A stretch of 51,924 bases of DNA from contig JAILHZ010000126.1 of assembly GCA_024695545.1 (NCBI GenBank), positions 1 through 51,924 on the forward strand, given 5' to 3'. The translations under genes were made by a program, and so were the position numbers. The stretch comes from Clostridiales bacterium (GTDB lineage Bacteria > Bacillota_A > Clostridia > Saccharofermentanales > Saccharofermentanaceae). Of the stretch, positions 1 to 8,590 are shown in pieces. The notes beneath the pieces are model-generated. The model saw only the letters and a list, made by a program, of their open reading frames with translations, ran no database searches and was not told the origin of the DNA. Position 1 is the first letter of the stretch, and every line of letters begins with the position of its first letter.

Positions 1-3000
1 GATGCTTCGTAGCCGGCTACAGCCGTCTCAGCCCAAGTGTAAGTGTAGGCATTCTTGGAGGCATCATACTTCGCAAGCTCAGTTGCAGTGTATGTCCAGT
101 TGTTATCCGCACTCAGGACAACCGGCTCACCGAAGTCCACACCGTTGCGTTTCATCTGAACAGTGACACTTGCCGGACGGATGCCATCCTGATTATTGCT
201 GTCATCCCATACCTTCCTGACTGTAGATTCAACAGATTCGAAAGCAAAGGTATTATTAACTGTGACAACGTTCGTCACGTTCTTTTTGATTGCCTTGTCA
301 GTATCACCGGTGATGCTGCTTAATTCATAGCCGGCAATCTGATCAGCCTGAGAAATCGTCTCAGAAACTGTGTAAGTTACGCCTGCAGGGATATCACCAA
401 GAGTGACAGTCTCCGTATCCTTCAGATGTGCAGTATAAGTATCGCTTGCAGCAGCGATCTTCTCTCCGCCATTTACAGAATAGTTGATCGGAGTACTGAA
501 AGTAATGACGATATCAAATGCTTTCTGCGTATCTTTACCGGCACCTGTCAGAGTCTTACCCACCGTGAGACTACCGACGTTCGTATATTTATATGTATTG
601 GTAATAGTAACTGCAGCCGCAGACGATGCGTCACTATCACTAACGGTAACGATACCGTCTGCAACACTGTACGTCGTTGTAAGATCAAACGCATTGTTTG
701 CCGCTTCATTCGCATTTTTCTCAATAACCTGATACTGTCCCGCATTCTTCAGCAGAATTGTTTCAGAATTGGAATCACCTGCTTTGACACTGAAGTAATA
801 AGGATCCTGACCATCTTCAAGTCTCGCGGATTCGCCATCTGCCTTGATGTAATAGACTCCATCCGTCCGGTTGAGATCTCTGACCCAGAACTGGTATGTC
901 CAGTTATTGTACATATGATCTCCGGCTTCCTGCTTGGTCACTTCAATCTTATACTTCGTATATGTATTCGTGACTTCGACAGCTCCGCCATAGTTCTTGA
1001 GGTTGATGTAATTGATACCTTCCTCATTGCCGGTCTTATAGGATGTGACAAGTTCATATCCCGCAACTCTGGCCGATTCTGCATTCTCGGTTACTGTATA
1101 TTTTCCTTCCGGAATTTCCACTGTCTGGAAAGAACCGTTTGCCGGAACTCTTACTGCTCTCTTATGGGGAACAAATCTTTCCGGACCTTCATCGGTATAG
1201 TATTTACCGTCTTCATTCTGGATATACACTTCGAAGAAAGCCGGAGTGGCTGCTCCATTCGCATTGACGCCCTTTCGAACAGTAAGAACGCCGAGCGAAA
1301 CAACAGAATAGCGGTTCGTAACGGTTAATGTACCATCGTTATCTCTCGTCGGAGAGTTACCGGTAACATCGCAATAAGAGAATACATACTGTCCCTTACC
1401 GGTCTTGTCTGCGCCGGTTTCCTCTACAACATAGTCACCGACAGGAACATTATTTAATGTGTACTGCCAGTTATTCTCTCTCAGCTGGGTACCGGTGATC
1501 TCTTGTTTGAAACCATTGGGTCCCTTAACGGTAAGGCAGATACCTTCCAGTTTATCAAGATCCTCCGGAGCGATCGACATACCGCTGTTCTGGGCATTTA
1601 CGAACGCCTTGCGGATCGTAAGATTCTTCTTTATCTCCTGATAGCCGTTTACTACATCTACGTTGGTGTTGCTATCCGCAGCACCCGTAGTGATGCCCTT
1701 TGCGGCATTATAAATATTGTTGCTGTAATCTGTACCGTCGATAGAGATCGCATTAAGATTGTAAGATCTCAACTGTCCATTCGGAGCGACTTCCTGAACA
1801 ATATACTCTTTATTCGGTTCCAGACCGTAGATAACGATCGGTTCACCGAATGTCGTCTTAAAGGTGTATTTCTGGTAGTCCTGTCCGAGTGAACCGTTAT
1901 AATCCGTCAGGAACAATCTGTTATATCCGGAAATTGTGGATACATAGAAACTGTATTCCTGGGAAGCAAGTTCTTCCGGAATGGTATCCGGAGTCACAGC
2001 CTCTCCATTGACCTCGATCTGCTTATTGATCGTAAGAGATGCTTTTCCGGAGACATCGATCTTCTCATATGTGTTGGTTACAACAACTTCTGCTTCCGAA
2101 CTGCCGGTCAGAGAGACCTTTCCATCTGCCGTAATGTCATTCGGGCCGGAAGTCGTATTATTCACGGTAACCGTACTGGACATAGACGAGCTGACGAAGT
2201 TATAACCACGAAGGTTTCCTTCATCTTCAACGATAGTGTAATCACCCGGGGTAAGACCCGAGATCTCGATGCCGTTTGAATCTGCAGGAACCTGGAAGTA
2301 GTATTCATCAACACTGAGGCTTCCATCCTGCTGAACATACAGAAGGCCCTTTCTAACAGCCATCTTATATGTCTTGTCCGGATAATCATTTGCCGGAGAA
2401 TCTCCGTCAAGCGCTTTCTTCAGAGTGAGTTTGCCGGTCTCGACATCATACTTATTGTAGAAGCCGCCCAGCGAGAACTCTGCACCGGAAGCAGCAACAT
2501 TGTTGTCACCATCGTCCGGCTGCTGTCCGTTCTTTGCTTCGTAGTACTTGAAAGTATTTACATAGTAGTGGATGATACCGTCAACATTGGTGATCGTTAA
2601 CTCGATATCGATCTCACCTTCCGAAAGTTCAACTTTCGGATCAGTCGGATTGGAAAGCCCGACATTCGGATCATCGGAAGTCGTCGGATTTTCACGGACA
2701 ACGAAATATCTCTTCTGCGGAATATACGGGTCAACCGTCTCTACGGCAACAGTGATATTCGGGAATGTGATCTTACTGTATGCGTCTACGGCACAGTTGA
2801 GATCCTTCACGCCTCCTTCTTTTTCAGTCTGATAGTCAGATTCTGTCTCGATAAAGGAGAACTTATACTCGCCCTTGGTAAGCGCTACATTAGTAAGTTC
2901 ATTGATATTATCGTAGTCTTCTGTAAAAGCTTTACGTGCCGCGAAGTGAATAACACTGGTGCCTTCAGTATTCGCAACATACTCTCTGTCGTGATAGATA

Positions 3001-4118
3001 TAGTGGAACTCACCACTGGAAACCGTTGTTCTTCCGGAAGATACGATCCAGCCTGCACTGGAACCGACAACCTCACCGGGGATATTATTCGGAACAAGGA
3101 AAAGACCGGCTGTCATGTTGTACTTGACAGACGATGCGTTTCTGATATTAAAGATGATGCTCTTGGTCATATACTCTTCGACATGCGCATTATGAAGGGA
3201 GTCATAACCGCCGCAGGTCGTTGTGGAGTCAAAGGAATAATCGGATCTTTCCTTTCCGTTATCCGGATCGAGAGTAAAGGTCTCTCCGACGATCTGAACT
3301 CTGTACTGTGTCAGCTTGATCTCACCGGTACCGAGCATATTAAATACGACATTAGTTGAGGGATGTTTTTTGATAAGCAGACCGTCCGCATTCTGGATCG
3401 CCTTCTCCAGCTGGGAACCGCCTTCTACATTGATATAGACAGTTGCGTTCTGGTACGAAGGATCACTCAGATCGACCGTCGCTCCGCTGTCGCCTCTCTT
3501 GGTAGCAATGGTATTACCGTCAAAGGCAGGTTTCGCGGCAAGTATATCCGACTGCTTCTTACCTTTACTGATCATGGAATCTACGTTGGATTTCAGAACA
3601 TCATAATCGTAAGTTCTGTAAAGGACGCTTGCCTTGCAGACAGTATCATATACGAAATTCGCATCTTTGTTAGCGGTCATATCATATGTCGTATCGATAA
3701 CGAACGGCATCTCCTGACCATTGTATGTATTACCGAAGCGCGCTTTGGAACCGTTCTCTACAGACGCGATGATGAACTGGGCAGTCGCATTTCCGGCAAG
3801 GTCAACGTCACAGTTGTTGGCTGCTCCCGGATTTACGAACTTATTCGTAGCGTACGTCGTCTCCATGTGGCCTTTCTGGTCGACCACATCACTTACGATA
3901 CCATAGTCGATGGCTCGACCGAGGATCGTACTGAAGTTGACCTGACTGGAAGCGTCAAAGTCCAGCAGATGATCGTCAGCATAAACCGTCGCTGAACTGC
4001 TGATCTGTCCCTTCTTCATCTTCGATCTGCTGATCGCGAGATTTCCCACAACCAAAGATGTGGCTAGCACGCCAGCAGTGACACTGATAAACTTCTTGCT
4101 TTGGAAAAACTTTTTCAT
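1..4118 (-). CDS. Large Cna-B-type repeat surface protein, 3' end outside window
   Basis: At least 1372 residues are encoded; no stop is reached before the window edge. The start ATG at 4118 follows AAGGGG at a 6-base gap (an in-frame ATG at 4124 is too close to it). Residues 1-48 form a basic, hydrophobic signal peptide beginning MKKFFQSKKF, with ADD after the likely cleavage site. Roughly residues 50-500 are a non-repetitive head. After it come about six consecutive beta-sandwich units of 100-130 residues, each ending in a TNTY/NTF-type strand and restarting with a Lys strand such as LTINK, LTVRK or TVRKVWDD. The last unit visible shows the classic Cna-B start KVWDD and the Glu-bearing YTWAET strand that can form a Lys-Asn isopeptide bond. 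No LPxTG anchor is visible because the C-terminus is missing. A role as adhesin or stalk protein is inferred. It stands alone with its own promoter. Confidence 0.85.
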   Translation of the reverse strand, partial: MKKFFQSKKFISVTAGVLATSLVVGNLAISRSKMKKGQISSSATVYADDHLLDFDASSQVNFSTILGRAIDYGIVSDVVDQKGHMETTYATNKFVNPGAANNCDVDLAGNATAQFIIASVENGSKARFGNTYNGQEMPFVIDTTYDMTANKDANFVYDTVCKASVLYRTYDYDVLKSNVDSMISKGKKQSDILAAKPAFDGNTIATKRGDSGATVDLSDPSYQNATVYINVEGGSQLEKAIQNADGLLIKKHPSTNVVFNMLGTGEIKLTQYRVQIVGETFTLDPDNGKERSDYSFDSTTTCGGYDSLHNAHVEEYMTKSIIFNIRNASSVKYNMTAGLFLVPNNIPGEVVGSSAGWIVSSGRTTVSSGEFHYIYHDREYVANTEGTSVIHFAARKAFTEDYDNINELTNVALTKGEYKFSFIETESDYQTEKEGGVKDLNCAVDAYSKITFPNITVAVETVDPYIPQKRYFVVRENPTTSDDPNVGLSNPTDPKVELSEGEIDIELTITNVDGIIHYYVNTFKYYEAKNGQQPDDGDNNVAASGAEFSLGGFYNKYDVETGKLTLKKALDGDSPANDYPDKTYKMAVRKGLLYVQQDGSLSVDEYYFQVPADSNGIEISGLTPGDYTIVEDEGNLRGYNFVSSSMSSTVTVNNTTSGPNDITADGKVSLTGSSEAEVVVTNTYEKIDVSGKASLTINKQIEVNGEAVTPDTIPEELASQEYSFYVSTISGYNRLFLTDYNGSLGQDYQKYTFKTTFGEPIVIYGLEPNKEYIVQEVAPNGQLRSYNLNAISIDGTDYSNNIYNAAKGITTGAADSNTNVDVVNGYQEIKKNLTIRKAFVNAQNSGMSIAPEDLDKLEGICLTVKGPNGFKQEITGTQLRENNWQYTLNNVPVGDYVVEETGADKTGKGQYVFSYCDVTGNSPTRDNDGTLTVTNRYSVVSLGVLTVRKGVNANGAATPAFFEVYIQNEDGKYYTDEGPERFVPHKRAVRVPANGSFQTVEIPEGKYTVTENAESARVAGYELVTSYKTGNEEGINYINLKNYGGAVEVTNTYTKYKIEVTKQEAGDHMYNNWTYQFWVRDLNRTDGVYYIKADGESARLEDGQDPYYFSVKAGDSNSETILLKNAGQYQVIEKNANEAANNAFDLTTTYSVADGIVTVSDSDASSAAAVTITNTYKYTNVGSLTVGKTLTGAGKDTQKAFDIVITFSTPINYSVNGGEKIAAASDTYTAHLKDTETVTLGDIPAGVTYTVSETISQADQIAGYELSSITGDTDKAIKKNVTNVVTVNNTFAFESVESTVRKVWDDSNNQDGIRPASVTVQMKRNGVDFGEPVVLSADNNWTYTATELAKYDASKNAYTYTWAETAVAGYEA

Positions 4119-4196
4119 ATGCATCCCCTTTTCTAATGTCCAAACCAATGCTGTCAAAGCAATCGAAATCTGTTTCAAACACAATTTCTTATGTTA

Positions 4197-4224
4197 AGTA
4201 TATAAGGCAAGAAAATAAAAGCAA
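4197..4224 (-). promoter_or_regulatory. Candidate promoter of the surface protein gene
   Basis: On the minus strand TTGCTT (4224-4219) and TATACT (4202-4197) are separated by 16 bases. The transcript would start about 70 bases before the ATG at 4118. The -10 has one mismatch and the -35 is weak. Confidence 0.4.
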
Positions 4225-4316
4225 CCTAAAAAAGTCTTAAGTTACTTATAAAAGAACGATTTTTAGAATTCTGAAACAGTTTATTAACAATTAACCCCGT
4301 CAATCAACATAACTGC

Positions 4317-4348
4317 AACAAAAAACTGTCCCGGATTTCCGGAACAGT
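4317..4348 (-). terminator. Rho-independent terminator of rpsT
   Basis: On the minus strand a 10-bp stem with one G-U pair (4348-4339 with 4334-4325, loop of 4) is followed by TTTTTTG. It lies 30 bases after the rpsT stop codon. Confidence 0.85.
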
Positions 4349-4377
4349 CTTCATTTAAAATTCAATTATTAATCGAA

Positions 4378-4641
4378 TTACGCCTTAGCTGCGTTAGCTG
4401 CCTTAGCCAGTCTGGACTTCTTTCTTGCTGCAGCGTTCTTATGGATATATCCCTTAGCTACTGCCTTATCCAGTGCAACCTGTGCGTCCTTAACGAGCGC
4501 TGCGGAATTATCATCAGAGGCGGCGATAGAAGCCGTTGCCTTCTTGACAATGGTGCGCATCTCGCTCTTCTTCATCTTATTCGCCAAGGTCTTCTTCTCA
4601 GTAACCTTCACGCGCTTACATGCGGACTTGATATTCGGCAT
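4378..4641 (-). CDS. rpsT: Ribosomal protein bS20
   Basis: This 87-residue basic protein of the small ribosomal subunit binds 16S rRNA early in 30S assembly. The start MPNIKSACKRV and the C-terminal Lys/Ala-rich helix with NAAARKKSRL are typical of bS20, and the length matches the family. An upstream in-frame ATG at 4656 overlaps the GGAGG ribosome site. The ATG at 4641 has that GGAGG at an 8-base gap and gives the conserved MPN start, so it was chosen. The gene is monocistronic, with its own promoter and terminator. Confidence 0.97.
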   Translation of the reverse strand: MPNIKSACKRVKVTEKKTLANKMKKSEMRTIVKKATASIAASDDNSAALVKDAQVALDKAVAKGYIHKNAAARKKSRLAKAANAAKA

Positions 4642-4686
4642 TTCCTTCACCTCCATCAGTATTTATCTTCATTCAGACACCGAGAC

Positions 4687-4715
4687 ATTTTACCATGCTT
4701 ATTTCGGTGGCGCAA
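4687..4715 (-). promoter_or_regulatory. Promoter of rpsT
   Basis: On the minus strand TTGCGC (4715-4710), a 17-base spacer and TAAAAT (4692-4687) preceded by TGG form an extended -10 promoter. Transcription would start about 40 bases before the rpsT ATG. Confidence 0.7.
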
Positions 4716-4757
4716 GAGTTTTTTTATTATTTCGGCAAAATTTCTCGCGAAGCCTGA

Positions 4758-5492
4758 TTATTCGCGAAAATCACCCTTCGTGGCTTCATACAGACCGATG
4801 CTTGTCGCAATCGGAAGATTCAGACTGTCGATATTCGAAGTGTGGTCGATCCGGACAGGAGATCCGATCTTCGAGAAAGATTCCGGAAGGCCCGTCGCCT
4901 CATTTCCCATGATCAGAGAAAAGGGCTTTTCGATCTTCGTCTCGTGTAGAAGTGTACTTCCGTCAAGCATAAACGGATAGAAGTGTCTGCTTCCGGCTCC
5001 ATCGGTCTTCTCGTAATCTTCCCATGTATCGTAATATTTGAAATTGATCCGGCTCAGCGCGCCCATCGACGCACGGATGACCTTCGGATCGAAGAAGTCC
5101 ACTCCCGGTCGGATAATTGCAATGTTTGTTACCCCGAAGCCCGCAGCCGAGCGGATGATCGTGCCGGCGTTTCCCGAATTGCCGGGATTGACCAGAACGA
5201 CATGCGAAGCATCCCTGTCCAGTTCACAAGTGTACTTGCGTATCATGGCAATCACGAAGCAGTTCTCTTTCTGTGACAGGATCTGGAATACCTTGTCATT
5301 GACCTCACAGGGGATATTCCTCTCAGAACAGATCCTTAAGATCTTCTCTTTTGTTTCGGATTCGTAAAAAACCCTATGGAGATAGATCTGCTTTACATCC
5401 TTAGGACGGATGTTCAGATACTCCATGCTGACCGTCGCCCCGAGGCAGTAGGTCACTATATCTTCCTTTTTATATCTTTTAACAGAAGCCAT
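4758..5492 (-). CDS. SpoU/TrmH-family RNA 2'-O-methyltransferase
   Basis: The 244-residue protein has the SPOUT (TrmH) fold and would use S-adenosylmethionine to methylate a ribose 2'-OH in tRNA or rRNA. An N-terminal substrate-binding part (about 1-95) precedes the catalytic domain. Motif 1 appears as NPGNSGNAGTIIRSAAGFG with the catalytic Arg, motif 2 as IMGNEATGLPE and motif 3 as SLNLPIATSIGLYE. Together these form the trefoil-knot cofactor site. The exact RNA target cannot be told from sequence. It is the last gene of a five-gene run and follows its neighbour by 16 bases; the start ATG has GAGAGG just upstream. Confidence 0.9.
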   Translation of the reverse strand: MASVKRYKKEDIVTYCLGATVSMEYLNIRPKDVKQIYLHRVFYESETKEKILRICSERNIPCEVNDKVFQILSQKENCFVIAMIRKYTCELDRDASHVVLVNPGNSGNAGTIIRSAAGFGVTNIAIIRPGVDFFDPKVIRASMGALSRINFKYYDTWEDYEKTDGAGSRHFYPFMLDGSTLLHETKIEKPFSLIMGNEATGLPESFSKIGSPVRIDHTSNIDSLNLPIATSIGLYEATKGDFRE

Positions 5493-5508
5493 CCTCTCTT
5501 CTCCCGTC

Positions 5509-5940
5509 TCAGAGTCTTACGACACGGTCCGCCGTGAGCATGCTCTGGAGAAGATCCGCCATGTCATCGCAGATGATCCTCGGATCTTCCGGGATTTTTC
5601 CGAGATAGAACAGGGATTCATTGCAGGCCTTTACGACGATCTCTCTGTCGAGGATATCTTTCCAGCAGGAAAAACACTCGCTTTCCGGCAGGATCAGCTT
5701 TACTCCGTCATGGATCAGGAGGATCTCATCCGGCACGGCTTTTGCCGTCTTCAGACTCGAAAGAGCATGAAGCATCAGTTCTTTTCCATGCTCCTGGGAT
5801 TCTTCGTCCCCCTTATTGTCGCCGACGATCTCGCCTTCGATTACGAGTACGACACGCTTGGGACTTCCTTCTCTGTCAGACAGTGCGATCTGCGGAACAG
5901 TCTCTGTCGATTCCGAGGTAAAGATCTTACCCATTTCCAT
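5509..5940 (-). CDS. YedF-like DsrE-family protein
   Basis: This 143-residue protein resembles the C-terminal DsrE-type domain of YedF proteins (sulfurtransferase-like, linked to selenium metabolism). Visible matches are a VVLVIEGEIVGD strand at about residues 29-40, a helix with GKELMLHAL, the strand ILLIHDGVKLIL, one retained Cys in KACNESLFYLGK where YedF has a Cys-bearing loop, and the terminal LLTADRVVRL-like helix, here LLQSMLTADRVVRL. The TusA-like domain usually found at the N-terminus of YedF is absent. No selenium genes are nearby, so function is uncertain. Its ATG overlaps the stop of the preceding gene (TAATG), pointing to translational coupling. Confidence 0.6.
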   Translation of the reverse strand: MEMGKIFTSESTETVPQIALSDREGSPKRVVLVIEGEIVGDNKGDEESQEHGKELMLHALSSLKTAKAVPDEILLIHDGVKLILPESECFSCWKDILDREIVVKACNESLFYLGKIPEDPRIICDDMADLLQSMLTADRVVRL

Positions 5941-6707
5941 TATTTCCCATCCTCCTTCGCAGAAGGTGCGTCGGCAGGCTGGCCGCCGAGCATCGCAATC
6001 GCTCTCGGGACAGCATCTTTACTGTTGCCCCACGGCTTTTCCTTATTTCTATAGTCAAACTTCAGCGTGAACCACTCGACGTCCTTGATCAGTTCATCGA
6101 GTCCCGCATTATGAGTCTTGGCCAGTGCCGCGACAAACTCCGCCGCCTGATTCTGGTTCAGTTCTTCCGCAGCAGCGCGAAGGAGCATCGCCACATGCGG
6201 CAGACAGTGGTATGTCTTCGTTGCAAATGTCTCCCGGAATGAAGCATCCTCGAAGTAAAGCCACATGATGACTTCCATATAGCGCTTCATGGTGGTGTTG
6301 ATCTTGTCGCAGATGATGCAAGACTCAAGTCTGGCATCGATCTTGTCCGCGAGAGATGTCAGACGCTTCTTATACTCCGCATCTTTTCCGGAAAGAAGTG
6401 TTCTCTTCGCCGGAGCGGCCTTCTCCCACAGCGGATCCGTGGATTTCTTCACATCCTGGATATGCGTATGCAGCATGAGTCCCATGCCGAGACGGTTGAT
6501 TTCTCTTCCGAACATCTTATTCAGATGATCTCCGCAGAAACCCGATTCATTTGTCAGTACGCGGTTATCCGGCTCCATAAGAGAAGGTCCGAGATAGTAA
6601 TCGAGAGAGTCTGCCTCCACCTTTGCCTTCAGGGCACAGAGCGGACAGGCACACGAGGACGAGTATGCGTCGTTTACCGGAATGGTATAGATCTTTTCAA
6701 CTTTCAT
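5940..6707 (-). CDS. DUF6062 family protein
   Basis: This 255-residue soluble protein matches what is known of DUF6062, a Clostridia family without assigned function. Two similar metal-site-like modules are visible: CPLC with a following GFCGDH (about residues 21-61), and CIIC with a following HCLPH (about residues 128-165). These suggest an internal duplication with two zinc sites. The rest is helical and ends in a low-complexity charged tail. It lies 20 bases after the P-loop NTPase gene and overlaps the YedF-like gene by one base, so all are probably co-transcribed. Confidence 0.75.
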   Translation of the reverse strand: MKVEKIYTIPVNDAYSSSCACPLCALKAKVEADSLDYYLGPSLMEPDNRVLTNESGFCGDHLNKMFGREINRLGMGLMLHTHIQDVKKSTDPLWEKAAPAKRTLLSGKDAEYKKRLTSLADKIDARLESCIICDKINTTMKRYMEVIMWLYFEDASFRETFATKTYHCLPHVAMLLRAAAEELNQNQAAEFVAALAKTHNAGLDELIKDVEWFTLKFDYRNKEKPWGNSKDAVPRAIAMLGGQPADAPSAKEDGK

Positions 6708-6727
6708 GATTTACCTCCAAGCAGGTA

Positions 6728-7777
6728 TCAGGCCGGATCCTCGTGGATCAGGCGCTTGGCGCGGACATCTACCGCGACCATATTGATCGAGGAATACTCC
6801 TCGATATATCTTCCCAGGCGCTGCTGAGCGTTATAGAGCACCTCCTGGGCATTGAATCCGTAATAGAGTTCCAGGTCGATGCTTAAGACGACACCATAAA
6901 CACGTTTCTCCGAAGAAAATCCGACAACAGCGTGCACACCGGGAACTTTTCTGAGAATGATCTTTACAAGATCCAGGAGGGCATCGTCCGAGATCGAATA
7001 GCTTCCCAAACTCGAGAAAGTCGGTCGTACAACTGTACGTTCCGTCTCCGGAACGACCGGCTGAAGGCCTCGTTCCTTATCCCATCTTCTTCTCAGGCGG
7101 TTAAGCGGGTCGGAAAAATAACCGGAGAACTCGTGCTTGATCTCCATACTCGGCACCGGGATCGTATGCATACCTTCACGAAGACGCGTATTCTTCGCCT
7201 GCGCGATTTCTTCCTCCGAGCTGACATCCTCGATACGGATCAGCATCGCCGGCTGATTCAGCCACAGATTGTTACAGATCTTCTCGAGCATGGCATCGGA
7301 AGTACCGAGGATCATGAGTGTCGACGGAAGATTCTCCGCGAGTGCTTTTCTCATAATAGAAGAACGGCTCGGATCCTCGAAGAGTGCCTGACGGACAGAC
7401 TCGAGCTTCGTCGCCGCTTTCTTTGCCGAGTTACCGGCCACGATGCGGCTTCCGTTGATCAGAAGACCGTCATCGATGATGTACTTGATATTATTCTGTT
7501 TTGCGACACGGATCGCACGGGTACTCTTACCGGTTCCGGAAGATCCTACAAAAGCAACGACCGCGATGTTGGAGAGGATCTCTCGCATCTCCTTCTCATC
7601 GTTCGCCAGATTCTCGATCTGCCGCTCGATACGCGCCGTGGCACGGGTCTCCACGTTTTTTTCGAGGCGCCGTAAGGTGGACCGAAGCTCAGGAATAAAC
7701 ACACCCCGGCGGGAAGCTCCCTGCCTCTCTTCAGGATGTTCAGTCTGTTCCTTGCCTTTTTGTTTCGGCAGATCCAT
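6728..7777 (-). CDS. P-loop NTPase with Asp23-like C-terminal domain
   Basis: The 349-residue protein starts with a basic, charged segment. It carries a Walker A motif GSSGTGKS at about residues 77-84, followed by IIDDGLLING and later strands such as LMILGT typical of a nucleotide-binding core. The last 90 residues resemble the Asp23/Gls24 (alkaline shock) domain: ISDDALLDL, then PGVHAVVGF, then a VVLSIDLELYYG strand and a helix/strand ending VAVDVRAKRL. No membrane segment is seen. The architecture suggests an envelope- or stress-linked ATPase or kinase, but its substrate is unknown. It follows yebC by 20 bases and precedes the DUF6062 gene by 20 bases. Confidence 0.7.
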   Translation of the reverse strand: MDLPKQKGKEQTEHPEERQGASRRGVFIPELRSTLRRLEKNVETRATARIERQIENLANDEKEMREILSNIAVVAFVGSSGTGKSTRAIRVAKQNNIKYIIDDGLLINGSRIVAGNSAKKAATKLESVRQALFEDPSRSSIMRKALAENLPSTLMILGTSDAMLEKICNNLWLNQPAMLIRIEDVSSEEEIAQAKNTRLREGMHTIPVPSMEIKHEFSGYFSDPLNRLRRRWDKERGLQPVVPETERTVVRPTFSSLGSYSISDDALLDLVKIILRKVPGVHAVVGFSSEKRVYGVVLSIDLELYYGFNAQEVLYNAQQRLGRYIEEYSSINMVAVDVRAKRLIHEDPA

Positions 7778-7797
7778 TCCTACTATACCTCTATAAA

Positions 7798-8523
7798 TTA
7801 GTTATCCCAGTTATTGAAAACTTCCTGAACGTCGTCGTTCTCGTCAAACTTCTCGAGCATCATCTCCAGTTTGGAAGCCGTCTCCTCGTCATCGACCTTC
7901 GACCAGTTGAGCGGTACCGGACCCAGTGTGGAATCAACGAAAGTATACCCCTTCGCTTCCAGTGCATCCTTTACCTCATAGTAAGCGGCCGGATCTGTCA
8001 GGATCTCGTAATAGCCGTCCTCTGCGCTGAAGTCCTCAGCTCCGCAGTCGAGAGCATCCATCATGATCTGCTCTTCATCTTCAAACTCTTCAGAATCGAT
8101 CATGATCGTTCCCTTCTCCTGGAACATGAAGGAAACACTTCCGGAAACACCCATGTTTCCGTTGTACTTATCGAAGATGTGGCGGACATCCGCAGCCGTA
8201 CGGTTACGGTTATTCGTCAGTGTTCTTACCATGATGGCGATTCCGCCCGGACCGTAACCTTCGTAAACGATCTCTTCGTAATCATCGCCTTCACCGGCAC
8301 CCGCCGCCTTCTTGATGGCACGGTTGATATTGTCGTTCGGCATGTTCGCGGCTTTCGCCTTAGCGATTACATCCTTGAGTTTCGAGTTGTTATCCGGATC
8401 CGGTCCTCCCGCCTTAACAGCTACCATGATCTCCTTGGCAACCTTGGTGAACACAGCACCCTTTGCTGCATCGGATGCTTCTTTCTTTCTCTTGATGTTA
8501 TTCCACTTGGAATGTCCGGACAT
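7798..8523 (-). CDS. yebC: YebC/PmpR-family protein
   Basis: The 241-residue protein begins with the hallmark MSGHSKWNNIKRKK and has the family signatures NNRNRTAADVRHIF and GVSGSVSFMF. Its length is usual. Members are called DNA-binding transcription regulators; some YebC-type proteins act on translating ribosomes at proline stretches. Which role this one has cannot be read from sequence. It is the first gene of the run down to 4758. Its ATG has GGAGG nearby, and its promoter overlaps the 3' end of the prepilin peptidase gene. Confidence 0.95.
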   Translation of the reverse strand: MSGHSKWNNIKRKKEASDAAKGAVFTKVAKEIMVAVKAGGPDPDNNSKLKDVIAKAKAANMPNDNINRAIKKAAGAGEGDDYEEIVYEGYGPGGIAIMVRTLTNNRNRTAADVRHIFDKYNGNMGVSGSVSFMFQEKGTIMIDSEEFEDEEQIMMDALDCGAEDFSAEDGYYEILTDPAAYYEVKDALEAKGYTFVDSTLGPVPLNWSKVDDEETASKLEMMLEKFDENDDVQEVFNNWDN

Positions 8524-8560
8524 AGGAAAACCTCCACTATCTATATAAAATGTTCAAAGT

Positions 8561-8590
8561 ATTATATCACTTGAAATGCGCAATTTGCAA
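8561..8590 (-). promoter_or_regulatory. Promoter of the yebC operon
   Basis: On the minus strand TTGCAA (8590-8585), an 18-base spacer ending TGA and a perfect TATAAT (8566-8561) form an extended -10 promoter. It lies inside the last codons of the upstream prepilin peptidase gene, so the yebC run can be expressed apart from the pilus genes. Confidence 0.65.

Noticed and set aside
426..1328. 300-codon plus-strand frame within the surface-protein gene
   Set aside because: Cys/Ile/Arg-rich shadow; the minus-strand repeat protein explains this stretch fully.
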